A stretch of DNA of 64,000 bases from contig NZ_CP166730.1 of the NCBI RefSeq assembly GCF_041320665.1, forward strand, positions 2,666,001 to 2,730,000, written 5' to 3'. This stretch comes from Comamonas sp. GB3 AK4-5 (lineage in GTDB: Bacteria > Pseudomonadota > Gammaproteobacteria > Burkholderiales > Burkholderiaceae_C). How positions within the stretch are numbered: the first letter of the stretch is position 1; each line of letters begins with the position of its first letter. The notes beneath the pieces are model-generated. The model was not told the DNA's origin. It saw only the letters and a list, made by a program, of their open reading frames with translations, and ran no database searches. Of this stretch, positions 40,666 to 50,317 are shown one piece after another. Made by a program: the position numbers and the translations under genes.

Positions 40666-41912
40666 ATATCACACCCTCATCTTTCTATTTTCACGTTTTT
40701 GCAGTCAACGAAACTCACACCGACAGAAGTTCCAACTCCCTCGTGGAAACAAGAAAATAAAGGCTTTTAGCGCTCTGATGAAGATTGGAGATGGCAAAAA
40801 ATCTCACAAATCCTTGCGACCAGGAGCGATCTCAAACGCTTGAGACTGCGGTTTTCCTTATTTACGGAAACGGCATGTACCTGTGCCATGCAGACCGCCG
40901 CATTGCTTGCAAAGAGAATCTGATGGCTCAGCACCCCCCACTCCCAGCAAGCTACTGAAAACGCCAGGAAATAATCATCTCGATGCAACCCAATATTGAA
41001 TGGATTACCCTCGGCATATTCCCGCACATAAAACCTGTTGCGACATTCACTGTCATGCACCCATTGCCCGAAGATGTAAATTGATTTAAAAAAATACTAA
41101 CTTACGGTTACATTTTTCCAGAGTGACCGTTTGTCCGATAATCTTGTAGCGGCATTCCTACACAAGCCAAAGAACCGCCTACACAAAGCCCGTCTTCCGC
41201 CTACAAAATTCTCAAAATCTATCGACACCATCACTCAAATAGTTTTATTATTTTTATAATAAAACATTCAACCTCGGTTTAAATCTCAAAAATATCACCA
41301 AGATATTCAAAAGAAAACCCGTCCGAAAATTCAGATATAGTTGAATGCATTGATATTGATTATTTCAACGTGAATTTATCCGAGACGGACGCCATCCGAT
41401 TGATGGCAGCCTTGAGTGTAAAAATCAATAATGTCTTGCCCATTTCTCAATGGGAAAATACATTATCCATCCCATGAAATGGATAAAAGAATATTTGAGA
41501 TATTTGAGATATGTGCGGTACAAGGCGGGCACCGCGCTTTCCATCAGCAAGCGGCACATGGCCGTGCTGGACCCAGTCGGTCTATCTCACGGAGGCCCTG
41601 AAAGACTGAAGGCCACTTCAGGCACCATGCCCGATCCGTGAAAAAAATGGCGGGCATAGAGCCAAGCTCTTCTGCCCTCTTCAGGGGCCTCCTGCGCTAG
41701 CCAAGCGTTTGGCGACGCTCCTGGCACTCTGCAGGCACATGCCGTAAACAGCGTGTGTTTTTTACCGCCTACACCGAGAGAATCCAGCGCGCAGCTAAAA
41801 CAATCCGTTACCATCACTTCTGGCGAGCGGGCACTGCGCCCCTTAGCCTGACTCCTTCTGGCAGGCAGCCATTGCCTGCTTTCTTTTGCTCCACCCTCTC
41901 CACTCTCCCAGC
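40666..41912. other. Long AT-rich intergenic region upstream of autotransporter and H-NS gene
   Basis: About 1.25 kb. Small frames exist (40767-41060 -, 41450-41641 +), but they show no motif or ribosome site and I do not call them genes. The centre (41060-41480) is strongly AT-rich. CCGTCCG (41319-41325) and CGGACG are widely spaced inverted motifs. It probably holds divergent promoters for the autotransporter and the H-NS gene, and AT-rich tracts that H-NS could bind. Confidence 0.5.
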
Positions 41913-42206
41913 ATGACAAGCTACCAACAGCTGCTTTCCCAAAAAGATGAACTGGACCGCCTGATCGCCCAGGCCCGCAAGACCGAGTCCGCCAGCGCCC
42001 TGGCCTCCGTGCGCCAGTTAGTCAAGGAGTTCGGCTTTACTGCCCAACAGGTCTTCCCCTGGGAAGCCGAGAAAAAAGCCAAGGCCCCTGTCAAATACTA
42101 TGACCCCAATACCGGCTCCAAATGGACGGGCCGTGGCAAACCGCCAAAGTGGATTGCGGGCAAGGACTATGCGCAGTTCCTGCTGGCAGAACCCATGGCT
42201 GCTTGA
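41913..42206 (+). CDS. H-NS family nucleoid-associated protein
   Basis: 97 residues. N-terminal coiled coil for oligomerisation (QLLSQKDELDRLIAQARK). C-terminal DNA-binding motif YYDPNTGSKWTGRGKPPKW, the betaproteobacterial form of the H-NS AT-hook-like loop. The start at ATG 41913 gives the usual length. H-NS proteins silence AT-rich acquired DNA; this one lies next to an autotransporter gene and an AT-rich gap, and in the same window as a 5-kb AT-rich island. It is followed by its own terminator. Confidence 0.92.
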   Translation: MTSYQQLLSQKDELDRLIAQARKTESASALASVRQLVKEFGFTAQQVFPWEAEKKAKAPVKYYDPNTGSKWTGRGKPPKWIAGKDYAQFLLAEPMAA

Positions 42207-42251
42207 GGGCAAAACGGCAGGTGATGGCACCTGAAAAGCTGCCCCCTCCCA

Positions 42252-42278
42252 AATGGCTGCATGCTTGCAGCCATTTTT
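42252..42278 (+). terminator. Rho-independent terminator after the H-NS gene
   Basis: AATGGCTGCA and TGCAGCCATT form a perfect 10-bp stem around TGCT, followed by TTT-A-TTTTT. An in-frame ATG of the next gene lies inside this hairpin, which argues for the later start at 42292. Confidence 0.88.
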
Positions 42279-42291
42279 ATTTTTCAATGCC

Positions 42292-42849
42292 ATGGCATAC
42301 AACGCTTCACAAACCGTCGTCGATATTCTGGGCCCCTGGTTTTTGAGGAAGTCCGATCTGCTGCATGCATTCAGCCACAGCGGGGCCTCTTTTGAAGAAT
42401 GGCTGAATTGGGAGCTTTTTGCGGCATTTCTGCGCGCAGGCCATGCCTGCGAGGGACGACCGCACTATGGCAATCTGGGCCAGCACCCCATGCCAGCCAT
42501 CATGGGTGACTTGCTGAGCACATGTCCGCACAGCCAGGGGCGATACCTGATGGAAATGGCATTGGTTGGCAGTGGTACCCAGAACAAATGGCGCGCGAAG
42601 ATTCAGCGTGACCATGAGAAACTGCTGCAGCTCGATGCCGCCCCATCCCTGGACCCGCTGCACAAGGTGCAGCTGGTGTTTCTGGCTGCCGCAGACGACA
42701 CCGGCATCTGCCAGAAATGGGATGATTGGCTGCAAAAAATACCTTTTTACGGCCAAGGCGCTGCAGATTCCCAATACCTTATTCCCCTGCGCCACTCCAG
42801 CATCCCAACCCAGGGAGAGGCCGTGCTGATGGCCTGGAATGTGCGATAA
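42292..42849 (+). CDS. Conserved-looking hypothetical protein, 185 residues
   Basis: Starts MAYNASQTVVDILGPWFLRKS just after the H-NS terminator. Soluble, mixed composition, many Trp and His residues, no signal or membrane segment, no motif that I recognise. It is bounded by terminators on both sides, so it is a single-gene unit. Function unknown. Confidence 0.65.
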   Translation: MAYNASQTVVDILGPWFLRKSDLLHAFSHSGASFEEWLNWELFAAFLRAGHACEGRPHYGNLGQHPMPAIMGDLLSTCPHSQGRYLMEMALVGSGTQNKWRAKIQRDHEKLLQLDAAPSLDPLHKVQLVFLAAADDTGICQKWDDWLQKIPFYGQGAADSQYLIPLRHSSIPTQGEAVLMAWNVR

Positions 42850-42870
42850 GGCCTGCCAAAAACCATGAAA

Positions 42871-42894
42871 AAAGGAACACCTCGGTGTTCCTTT
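42871..42894. terminator. Bidirectional terminator between converging genes
   Basis: AAAGGAACACC and GGTGTTCCTTT form an 11-bp stem around a 2-base tip, with T-runs on both strands. It serves the hypothetical gene on the plus strand and isocitrate dehydrogenase on the minus strand. Confidence 0.88.
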
Positions 42895-42942
42895 TTGCTG
42901 AGCGCCGCACTGGGCTGAATGACGGACTCTACGAGCTACGCC

Positions 42943-44211
42943 TCACACATTGCGCATCTGCTCGATCATCTCGTCACCAAAGCGCGAGCAGCTGACCTGC
43001 TGGGCGCCCGCCATCAAGCGGGCAAAGTCATAGGTCACCTTTTTGCTGAGGATGGTGCGCTCCATGCCCTCGACAATGAGGTCTGCCGCCTCGCTCCAGC
43101 CCATGTGGCGCAGCATCATCTCGGCGCACAAAATCATGGAGCCGGGGTTCACATAGTCCTTGCCGGCGTAGCGCGGCGCGGTGCCATGGGTGGCCTCGAA
43201 CATGGCGATGGAGTCGGACATATTGGCACCGGGCGCAATGCCAATACCGCCCACCTGCGCGGCCAGGGCGTCGGAGATGTAGTCGCCATTGAGATTCATG
43301 GTGGCGATCACCGAATACTCCACCGGGCGCAGCAGCACCTGCTGCAAGAACGCATCGGTGATCACATCCTTGATGACGATGTCACCGCCGGTGCGCGGGT
43401 TTTTGACGCGCATCCAGGGACCGCCATCGATGGGCTCGGCACCGAACTCCTTGCACGCCAGCGCATAGCCCCAGTCACGAAAGCTCCCTTCGGTGAACTT
43501 CATGATGTTGCCCTTGTGCACCAGCGTGACCGAGGGCTTGTCCTGGTCGATGGCGTACTGGATGGCCTTGCGCACCAGACGCTCCGTGCCTTCGCGGGAG
43601 ATGGGCTTGATGCCGATGCCCGAGGTCTCGGGGAAGCGGATCTTTTGCACACCCAGCTCCTTGTTCAGGAACTCGATCAGGCGCTTGGCGCGGTCGGAGC
43701 CGGCTTCGAACTCGATGCCGGCATAAATGTCTTCCGAGTTCTCGCGGAAGATGACCATATGGGTCTTCTCGGGCTCGCGCACCGGAGACGGCACACCGCG
43801 GAAATGCCGCACCGGACGCAGGCAGACATACAGATCCAGCTCCTGGCGCAGCGTGACGTTCAGCGAACGAATGCCCCCGCCCACAGGCGTGGTCAGCGGG
43901 CCCTTGATGGACACCGGGTGGGTGCGCACCACATCCACGGTCTCGGCAGGCAGCCACATATCCGGGCCGTACAGGCCCACAGCTTTTTCGCCGGCGTAGA
44001 TTTCCATCCAGTGGATCTGGCGGCGACCGCCATAGATCTGCGCCACGGCAGCATCCACCACCTTGCGCATCACCGGGCTCACGTCCACGCCCACGCCATC
44101 GCCCTGAATAAAGGGAATGATGGGCTGATCGGGTACGTTCAAGGTTTGATCGGCGTTAACGGTGATGTTCTTGCCAGCGGGTGGCACCACGATGTGCTGG
44201 TAGGCGGTCAT
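42943..44211 (-). CDS. icd: NADP-dependent isocitrate dehydrogenase, dimeric type
   Basis: 422 residues from ATG 44211 ([13 protein letters not shown]). [15 protein letters not shown], the substrate loop [51 protein letters not shown] and the C-terminal [11 protein letters not shown] (NADP-type) match the E. coli Icd family. It does the same TCA-cycle step as the monomeric enzyme at 23043-25274. Ser in the RSLNV loop is the residue phosphorylated by AceK in enterics; whether that occurs here is unknown. Confidence 0.96.
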   Translation of the reverse strand: MTAYQHIVVPPAGKNITVNADQTLNVPDQPIIPFIQGDGVGVDVSPVMRKVVDAAVAQIYGGRRQIHWMEIYAGEKAVGLYGPDMWLPAETVDVVRTHPVSIKGPLTTPVGGGIRSLNVTLRQELDLYVCLRPVRHFRGVPSPVREPEKTHMVIFRENSEDIYAGIEFEAGSDRAKRLIEFLNKELGVQKIRFPETSGIGIKPISREGTERLVRKAIQYAIDQDKPSVTLVHKGNIMKFTEGSFRDWGYALACKEFGAEPIDGGPWMRVKNPRTGGDIVIKDVITDAFLQQVLLRPVEYSVIATMNLNGDYISDALAAQVGGIGIAPGANMSDSIAMFEATHGTAPRYAGKDYVNPGSMILCAEMMLRHMGWSEAADLIVEGMERTILSKKVTYDFARLMAGAQQVSCSRFGDEMIEQMRNV

Positions 44212-44401
44212 GTCGTTATGGTCTCCAGATATACGGGTATTGCATGCACTGCGGCCGATTCTATCGACTGCACCCACTGCCTCGCGTCAACTACGGCACG
44301 CTATGTGTCAGTTTGCTGACCCAGGTCTGCGCATGCCGCACAATGTGTCGTTGGCTGGTAGCAGCTTGCTGCGGCCGTTTCCCCATCCCTTGAGAGTTCC
44401 A

Positions 44402-44947
44402 ATGCGCCACCACCGCCTTCGCCTTGGCTTCACCAGGCCCATCTCCTTGCGCCGCCTCGGCAGCCTGTGCCTGCTGGCCTGCGCCCTGCCTCTGGCCGGC
44501 ACCGCACTGGCACGCACCGGCACGCCGGCAACGCCAGCCCCTGCGGCCGCAGTCCAAGGCCAGCCCCAGATGGACTTGCCACGCACCGAGATGCGCATTG
44601 GCATGTACCGCATCGATGCCCAGGTGGCCCAGACCTATGAAAGCCGCCAGACCGGCCTGATGTTCCGCCAGCAAATGCCGGCGCACGAGGGCATGTTGTT
44701 TGCCTTTGCCCAGCCTGGCGTGCAGTGCTTCTGGATGCGCAACACCGTGCTGCCGCTGACGGCGGCCTTTGTGGCCGACGACGGCACCATCGTCAACCTG
44801 GCCGATATGAAGCCGCTGGACGAGACCTCCCACTGCTCGGCCAAGCCTGTGCGCTTTGTGCTGGAGATGAATCAGGGGTGGTTTGCCCAGCGTGGCATAC
44901 AGGCCGGCGCCAAGCTCACCGGTGAGGCCTTTAAAACCACCCCCTGA
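44402..44947 (+). CDS. DUF192 periplasmic protein
   Basis: 181 residues from ATG 44402. Signal peptide (RRLGSLCLLACALPLAGTALA). The DUF192 core is evident: RQTGLMFRQQMPAHEGMLF, CFWMRNTVLPL, DDGTIVNLADM and RFVLEMNQGWFAQRGI. Function of the family is unclear. The TGA stop at 44945-44947 lies inside the CCCCTGAG start of a structured repeat, so the repeat supplies the end of this gene. Confidence 0.85.
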   Translation: MRHHRLRLGFTRPISLRRLGSLCLLACALPLAGTALARTGTPATPAPAAAVQGQPQMDLPRTEMRIGMYRIDAQVAQTYESRQTGLMFRQQMPAHEGMLFAFAQPGVQCFWMRNTVLPLTAAFVADDGTIVNLADMKPLDETSHCSAKPVRFVLEMNQGWFAQRGIQAGAKLTGEAFKTTP

Positions 44948-45060
44948 GCGGCTTCGCCGCTTCCCCCTCTCTCGCGCAAGCGCGGGAGGGGAACGGCACC
45001 AGTGCTGCGGGGCGGCCCTTGCACGGTGCCCCTGGCGTGGAGTGCGCCAGTTTTGTGGGC
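44941..45060 (+). repeat. Structured intergenic repeat, copy B
   Basis: Best-preserved copy of the family. Successive hairpins: AGCGGC-TTC-GCCGCT; TTCCCCCTCTCTCGCGC pairing with CGCGGGAGGGGAA; GGCACC with GGTGCC; CTGGCG with CGCCAG. The first 7 bases overlap the DUF192 gene's last codons and stop. Confidence 0.8.
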
Positions 45061-45164
45061 CTGAAGCGCCATCTGGGCGTTGTGGAGGAGGCCCTGCTTC
45101 CCGCAACGCTTCCCAAGCCCGCTCCGGCCAGCATTGTTCTGCGCTGCGCTTTGAAAATAAAAAA

Positions 45165-45186
45165 ACCTCCCGAAGGAGGTTTTTTT
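45165..45186. terminator. Rho-independent terminator between DUF192 and sodB genes
   Basis: ACCTCC-CGAA-GGAGGT with A6 before and T6 after; works on both strands. It lies 52 bases past the sodB stop on the minus strand. Confidence 0.85.
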
Positions 45187-45237
45187 ATGGGCCAATCTGC
45201 CTCACACACAGGCGTGGTGGGCAGATATCGCTCTCAA

Positions 45238-45822
45238 TTAAGCAGCGAAATTGGCTTCGGCAAACTTCCAGTTCACCAGCTTGCCCAGGAAGGCTTCCAG
45301 GAACTTGGGACGGGCATTGCGGTAGTCGATGTAGTAGGCGTGTTCCCACACGTCGGCGGTCAGCAAGGGGGTCTTGCCGTCGACCAGGGGGTTGCCAGCA
45401 GCGCCAGTGTTGACGATGTCCACCGAGCCGTCGGTGTTCTTCACCAGCCAGGTCCAGCCGGAGCCGAAGTTGCCGGCGGCCGACTTGGCGAACTCTTCCT
45501 TGAACTTGTCGAAGCTGCCCCACTTGGCATCAATGGCTTCGGCCAGCTTGCCGCTAGGAGCGCCGCCGCCGTTGGGGGCCAGGCAGTTCCAGAAAAAGCT
45601 GTGGTTCCAGTGCTGGGCAGCGTTGTTGTAGATGCCGCCGCTGGACTTCTTGACGATCTCTTCCAGCGACTTGCCTTCAAACTCGGTGCCCTTCACCAGG
45701 TTGTTCAGGTTCACCACATAGGTGTTGTGGTGCTTGCCATGGTGGTATTCCAGCGTTTCCTGGCTGTATGCGGGTGCCAGAGCGTCGATGGCGTAGGGCA
45801 GCTGGGGCAAGGTGAATTCCAT
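45238..45822 (-). CDS. sodB: Iron/manganese superoxide dismutase
   Basis: 194 residues from ATG 45822 ([15 protein letters not shown]). Metal ligands: His in [13 protein letters not shown], His in [13 protein letters not shown], and Asp and His in [26 protein letters not shown] is the Fe-type signature with the Gly-rich second-sphere region. Cytosolic. Next to xseA, as in other betaproteobacteria. Confidence 0.95.
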   Translation of the reverse strand: MEFTLPQLPYAIDALAPAYSQETLEYHHGKHHNTYVVNLNNLVKGTEFEGKSLEEIVKKSSGGIYNNAAQHWNHSFFWNCLAPNGGGAPSGKLAEAIDAKWGSFDKFKEEFAKSAAGNFGSGWTWLVKNTDGSVDIVNTGAAGNPLVDGKTPLLTADVWEHAYYIDYRNARPKFLEAFLGKLVNWKFAEANFAA

Positions 45823-46117
45823 GGTGGGTCCTCGTGTGGTTGGATGTTGTGGAGATCGCGCCAATGGCGCACCGCGCAGCCTTTTCACAGCGCTGCACAG
45901 CATTGCGCAGTGGCGGCGGCCTTGCCCGCTTGGCTTTGATGCAGCGCAAACTTCAGACTAGGCACAGCAAGCATTGTAGAAACAAGCGCAGCCCTGCCGC
46001 GGTATTCGCGCATCGATGGTGCGCGTTTTTGTCGCCCAGGCGCGCTGTCTGCGCATTTTGGCCTACAGTATTTGCCGTCCATTTGCCATCTTGTTGAGCG
46101 CACCGACGCGCATGGGC

Positions 46118-47425
46118 TCACAGCAGCTTGGGCTGGGTCACCGTCACATCCACGCTGCCGTCCGACAAATGCACCTTGAGGGCAGCGCCCACCGGGGCTT
46201 CTGCCACCCGGGTCACGGCATGGCCGGTGCTGTTGGTGAGCAGGCTGTAGCCACGCTGCAGCACACGGCGCGGGTCCAGCAACTCCAGCCTGTGTGCCAG
46301 TTGCTCCATGCCCTGGCGACACTGCTGCAGCGCACGTTGCATACCGGGCATCAAACCTGCCTCCAAGGCTTGTACGTTCTGTGTCTCCAGCTTCAGTTGT
46401 AATAGCGCCGCATGCTGCACCTGCTGGGCCAGGCGCGCGCAGCGCAGCCTTTGCTGGGCGAGGTTGCCCGAGGGCCTGCCCAGGCGCTGGGCCGCCAGGT
46501 CCAGGCGCTGGCCTTGTTTGTCCAGCCAGCGCTCCAGGCTGCCCTGGGTGCGCACCTCCAGCTGGTCCAGCGCATTCAGCCAGGCATCGCGCGGCTGGGC
46601 CACCAGCTCGGCCGCAGCCGTGGGCGTGGGCGCACGCAGATCGGCACAGAAATCGGCGATGGTGAAATCGGTCTCATGGCCTACGCCGCTGACCAGGGGC
46701 ACCGGGCTTTGGACGATGGTGCGGGCCAGTTCCTCGTCATTAAAGCCCCACAGGTCTTCCATGGAGCCGCCGCCGCGCACCAGCAAGATCACATCGATGG
46801 GGGGCTCGCCCGCACGCGGCTGCTCGGCTCGCGCATACAGCTGCTGCAGCGCCGCCACCAGCGAGGCCGGCGCCTGCACGCCCTGCACCAGGGCCGGTGC
46901 CAACACCACCGGAATATGCGGCACGCGCCGCTGCAAGGCCGTGGCCACATCGTGCAGCGCAGCGGCGCCGGGCGAGGTGACCAGGCCTATGCCGCGCGGC
47001 ATCACCGGCAACGGGCGTTTGCGCGCGGTATCGAAAAGGCCCTCGGCCTCCAACTGGGCCTTGAGGCGCAAAAACTGCTCGAACAGCGCGCCCTGGCCGG
47101 CGCGTTCCAAGGTTTCAACGATGAGCTGCAGGTCGCCGCGCTGCTCGTACACGCCCAGGCGGCCGCGCAGCTCCACCAGCTCGCCGTCGCGCGGCGTGAA
47201 GCTCAGGCCGCTGGCGGCGCGGCGAAACATGGCGCAGCGGATCTGGCCGGCCGCATCCTTGATGGAGAAATAGCAATGGCCACTGGCCGCGCGCGAGAAA
47301 CCGGTGATCTCGCCACGCACGGCCACGGGGTTGAAGCGCGCTTCCAGGCTGTCGGCCACGGCGCGGCACAGCGCCCCCACGGACCAGACTGTAGGTGCAG
47401 CGGAAGGCTGATGAGGGTCAAACAT
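46118..47425 (-). CDS. xseA: Exodeoxyribonuclease VII large subunit
   Basis: 435 residues. N-terminal OB-fold (residues about 12-110, with GEITGFSRAASGHCYFSIKD), catalytic core with GIGLVTSPGAAALHDV, VILLVRGGGSMEDLWGFNDE and SGVGHETDFTIADFCADLRAPTPTAAAE, then long coiled-coil helices and the C-terminal RGYSLLTN segment. It forms, with XseB, the nuclease that degrades single-stranded DNA in repair. No xseB is near. Confidence 0.96.
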   Translation of the reverse strand: MFDPHQPSAAPTVWSVGALCRAVADSLEARFNPVAVRGEITGFSRAASGHCYFSIKDAAGQIRCAMFRRAASGLSFTPRDGELVELRGRLGVYEQRGDLQLIVETLERAGQGALFEQFLRLKAQLEAEGLFDTARKRPLPVMPRGIGLVTSPGAAALHDVATALQRRVPHIPVVLAPALVQGVQAPASLVAALQQLYARAEQPRAGEPPIDVILLVRGGGSMEDLWGFNDEELARTIVQSPVPLVSGVGHETDFTIADFCADLRAPTPTAAAELVAQPRDAWLNALDQLEVRTQGSLERWLDKQGQRLDLAAQRLGRPSGNLAQQRLRCARLAQQVQHAALLQLKLETQNVQALEAGLMPGMQRALQQCRQGMEQLAHRLELLDPRRVLQRGYSLLTNSTGHAVTRVAEAPVGAALKVHLSDGSVDVTVTQPKLL

Positions 47426-47789
47426 AGGCAGTGATCAAGGGGGGTAAACCGCAGGTGCGGGGCAGGCTATCCACAACGTGCACGCCCGCGCAGACCTGGC
47501 GCATTAGCAATGAGAACTCAAAAAACACTTGCAAACAACGATGCAAGATCTTGATTTTTCTTAATTTAATTCAGGTACCGCGACGGCCTTGCATTCAGCG
47601 GGCCTTCAGTCAGGCGCACAGCGCTGCACTGGCTTTGTGCTTGCGCACAAAGTTATCCACAGAAATTTCTGTGTTATATGCATTTCAAAACAAGGCCGAT
47701 ACATGACAGCGCCCCGTCTGCTGCGCGTAGGACGGCTGCCTACTGCGCCATAATGGGCAGCTGCAGCTTTATTGCGGAGAACAACAACT
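47426..47789. other. Divergent promoter region between xseA and exbB
   Basis: About 360 bases without a gene. The centre (47510-47580) is AT-rich. GGAGA at 47776-47780 is the ribosome site for the exbB-like gene. Confidence 0.6.
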
Positions 47790-48419
47790 TTGCTGTCGAT
47801 CATACAAGCCGCAGGCTGGCCTATTTGGCCTCTGATTGCCTGCTCCATCCTGGCCCTCGCCCTGATCATCGAACGCTTTTTGGCCCTGCGCACCGCCCGC
47901 GTTGCGCCGCCGCAGCTGCTGCAGGAAGCCATCTCCGTCAGCCACAAAGGCCTGCCCGGCGAGCAAACCGTGGCCCAGCTGGCGCAAAACAGCGCCCTGG
48001 GTGAAGTGCTGGCCAGCGGCCTGCAAGTGCTGCGCCACAACCCACATGCCAGCCACGAAGATGTGCAGGCCCAAATGGAAAACACCGGCCGCGCCGTGGC
48101 CCACCGCCTGGAGCAATACCTGGGCGCACTGGCCACCATCGCCTCGGCCGCGCCGCTGCTGGGCCTGCTGGGCACGGTCATCGGCATGATCGAAATCTTC
48201 GGCTCCCAATCTGGCGGCGGCGCCGTGGGAGGCGGCAATCCGGCACAGCTGGCACATGGCATCTCGATTGCCCTGTACAACACCGCCTTCGGCCTGATCG
48301 TGGCCATTCCCACGCTGATCTTCTGGCGCTACTTTCGCGCCCGGGTGGACAGCTATCTGCTGGGCCTGGAGCTGGCGGCCGAGCAGTTCGCCCGCCATCT
48401 GGCGCGGCTGCGCGGCTGA
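47790..48419 (+). CDS. exbB: ExbB/TolQ/MotA-type proton channel protein
   Basis: 209 residues. TTG at 47790 is chosen as start because GGAGA lies 9 bases upstream; a TTG at 47772 in frame would leave that site inside the gene. Three membrane helices (about 10-30, 110-140 and 155-180) with APLLGLLGTVIGMIEIF and ALYNTAFGLIVAIP typical of the family. With ExbD it would energise an outer-membrane process through TonB or act as a TolQR-like motor. It opens the exbB-exbD-lpxK-kdsB-adk group. Confidence 0.88.
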   Translation: MLSIIQAAGWPIWPLIACSILALALIIERFLALRTARVAPPQLLQEAISVSHKGLPGEQTVAQLAQNSALGEVLASGLQVLRHNPHASHEDVQAQMENTGRAVAHRLEQYLGALATIASAAPLLGLLGTVIGMIEIFGSQSGGGAVGGGNPAQLAHGISIALYNTAFGLIVAIPTLIFWRYFRARVDSYLLGLELAAEQFARHLARLRG

Positions 48420-48443
48420 AGCTCCGCCAGCGAAGAGCGCCCC

Positions 48444-48875
48444 ATGGCCATGAACTTCCGCTCCCGCCGCACCGAAGCGCCGGAGATCAATCTGATCCCC
48501 TTCATCGATGTGCTGCTGGTGGTCCTGATCTTTTTGATGCTGTCCACCACCTACAGCCGCTTTACCGAGCTGCAGCTGACCCTGCCCACGGCCGATGTAC
48601 AGCAGCAGCGCGACCGCCCACGTGAGGTGCTGATTGCCGTCACCGCCGAAGGCAATTACGTCATCGGCAAGCAAGCCTTGGCCGACCGCAGCGTGAACGC
48701 CGTGGCCGCCGGCCTGCGCGATGCCGCCAAGGCTGGCAGCGACAGCGTGGTCATCATCAATGCCGACGCCGCAGCCCCCCACCAGGCCGTGGTGACCGTG
48801 ATGGAGGCCGCCCGCCATGCCGGCCTGTCGCAGATCACCTTTGCCACCCAGTCCTCGGCAGGCCGGGGCCAGTAA
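48444..48875 (+). CDS. exbD: ExbD/TolR-type proton channel protein
   Basis: 143 residues, one N-terminal membrane helix with the essential Asp in INLIPFIDVLLVVLIFLML, followed by a periplasmic domain. 24 bp after exbB. Together they form the proton-driven unit. The family partner TonB or Tol protein is not encoded in the window. Confidence 0.9.
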   Translation: MAMNFRSRRTEAPEINLIPFIDVLLVVLIFLMLSTTYSRFTELQLTLPTADVQQQRDRPREVLIAVTAEGNYVIGKQALADRSVNAVAAGLRDAAKAGSDSVVIINADAAAPHQAVVTVMEAARHAGLSQITFATQSSAGRGQ

Positions 48876-48922
48876 ATCCGCACCGGCAGCGTGCGCCTCG
48901 CGCGCTGCCCACCGAAACGCGC

Positions 48923-50287
48923 ATGAAGCACCGCCTCTGGCCCACCTTGCTGCTGGCCTGGCTGATCACGCCGGCCTGGAGCCAGCCTGCCACAGCGCAG
49001 GACGGCGCCATCACCGCCTGCGTCCCGGATGCACAACACCCGGTGGTCGCAGAGCCCTATAACGGCTATCCCCACATAGGCTACAAGGGTGCGCTCGAGC
49101 GCGATTCCGCCTGGTTTGCCGCGGTGCGCAGCGTGCCGCAGCCCGATGGCACACAGCGCTATGTTTTCCGCCATGCCCGGGCCGCGCAGCGGGTGGCATA
49201 CGAGTCGATTGAAACCCTCTCCCTGGGCGGCAAGGCCATAGGCTTTGCGGCTTACCGCCAGGGCTGTGGCGAATTGTTCGATGCAGGTGGCAGCTCCCTC
49301 GGTGTGCCAGCCTTTGCCTCCATCGCTGACGCATACACCGCGAGCGACATCCCGCACAGCGTACTGCTCAAACGCACACTGGCCATCGCCAATCCCAGCG
49401 GTGCAGAAACCGCCTTCTCCTATCTGCGCTTTACCCGGGGCAAGCTGGTGGCCAGCTCGCCCCACCAATACCACGGCAGCTACAGCCTGGCACCCATCCC
49501 CTCGGCCAATACCGAGTTGCACGCCACCAACAAGCTTGTGATTTCCATCCATCCCACGGGCGGCGTGGGCCTGCTGGATTTGGCCAGCCTGCACGAAGTA
49601 CTGGCTCCGCACTGGCAGGGCGTAGGTCAGATCACCGACTTCGTGCGCAGCAGCCAGGGCGAGCCCACATCATTGCCCAGCTATCTACTCGCCCGGGATG
49701 ACAACGGCCTGCAGCTGCACACCCTGGATGGCCAGCCTCTTGCGCTGCCGCGCTTTGACCGCATCGGCTTTATCCACGGCTGGTATCCCCAGGAAAGCAG
49801 CCAGCCGCCCTCCGCCAGCGACCCCTTGGTGATCCAGACCCAGGAGCTGGATGACCAAGGCCGGCCAGGCCCTTGCCGTCTGTACAACGAAGCGCTGCAG
49901 CCGCTGCTGGAGGCGGCCGTGCCCGCCCGCTACTGCCTGCGCCAGCCGGAGCGCGGTCGCCCCTATTTCGCCTACGCCATCGATGGCCAAACCCAGGTCT
50001 ACCGCAAGCAGTTGAAGGGGCCGCTGCTGGCACTGGAACGCAGCGCCAGCGACATCGCCGGCGAGCTGGTCTATGTCCTGGACAGCGGCGCCCTACTGCT
50101 GCAAACACCGACGCAACCACCCTACAGCCTGGTCACGCCGCAAGGGGCCGATATGCCCGAGCGCAGCTTTGACAGCGTCCAAGACCTGGGCTGCGGCTTT
50201 GTCGTGGTCCGCCGGGGCGAGCAGCGCTGGATGCTGAACCCCGACGGCAGCCTGTCTTCCGGCATGCGCTATCCCTTCAGTTGTTGA
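48923..50287 (+). CDS. Secreted protein of unknown function between exbD and lpxK
   Basis: 454 residues. Sec signal peptide (LWPTLLLAWLITPAWSQ). The rest is beta-rich, with motifs such as RFDRIGFIHGWYP and SFDSVQDLGCGFVVV that vaguely recall WG-type repeats, and a final Cys. Other betaproteobacteria go directly from exbD to lpxK, so this gene is an insertion in a conserved operon. No family is recognised with confidence. Confidence 0.7.
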   Translation: MKHRLWPTLLLAWLITPAWSQPATAQDGAITACVPDAQHPVVAEPYNGYPHIGYKGALERDSAWFAAVRSVPQPDGTQRYVFRHARAAQRVAYESIETLSLGGKAIGFAAYRQGCGELFDAGGSSLGVPAFASIADAYTASDIPHSVLLKRTLAIANPSGAETAFSYLRFTRGKLVASSPHQYHGSYSLAPIPSANTELHATNKLVISIHPTGGVGLLDLASLHEVLAPHWQGVGQITDFVRSSQGEPTSLPSYLLARDDNGLQLHTLDGQPLALPRFDRIGFIHGWYPQESSQPPSASDPLVIQTQELDDQGRPGPCRLYNEALQPLLEAAVPARYCLRQPERGRPYFAYAIDGQTQVYRKQLKGPLLALERSASDIAGELVYVLDSGALLLQTPTQPPYSLVTPQGADMPERSFDSVQDLGCGFVVVRRGEQRWMLNPDGSLSSGMRYPFSC

Positions 50288-50317
50288 GCGCAGCGCTCGC
50301 ATCCTGATAGCGGACTT

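Noticed and set aside
40767..41060. 97-residue minus-strand frame upstream of the autotransporter
   Set aside because: No ribosome site, no motif, Cys-rich random composition in an AT-rich control region.
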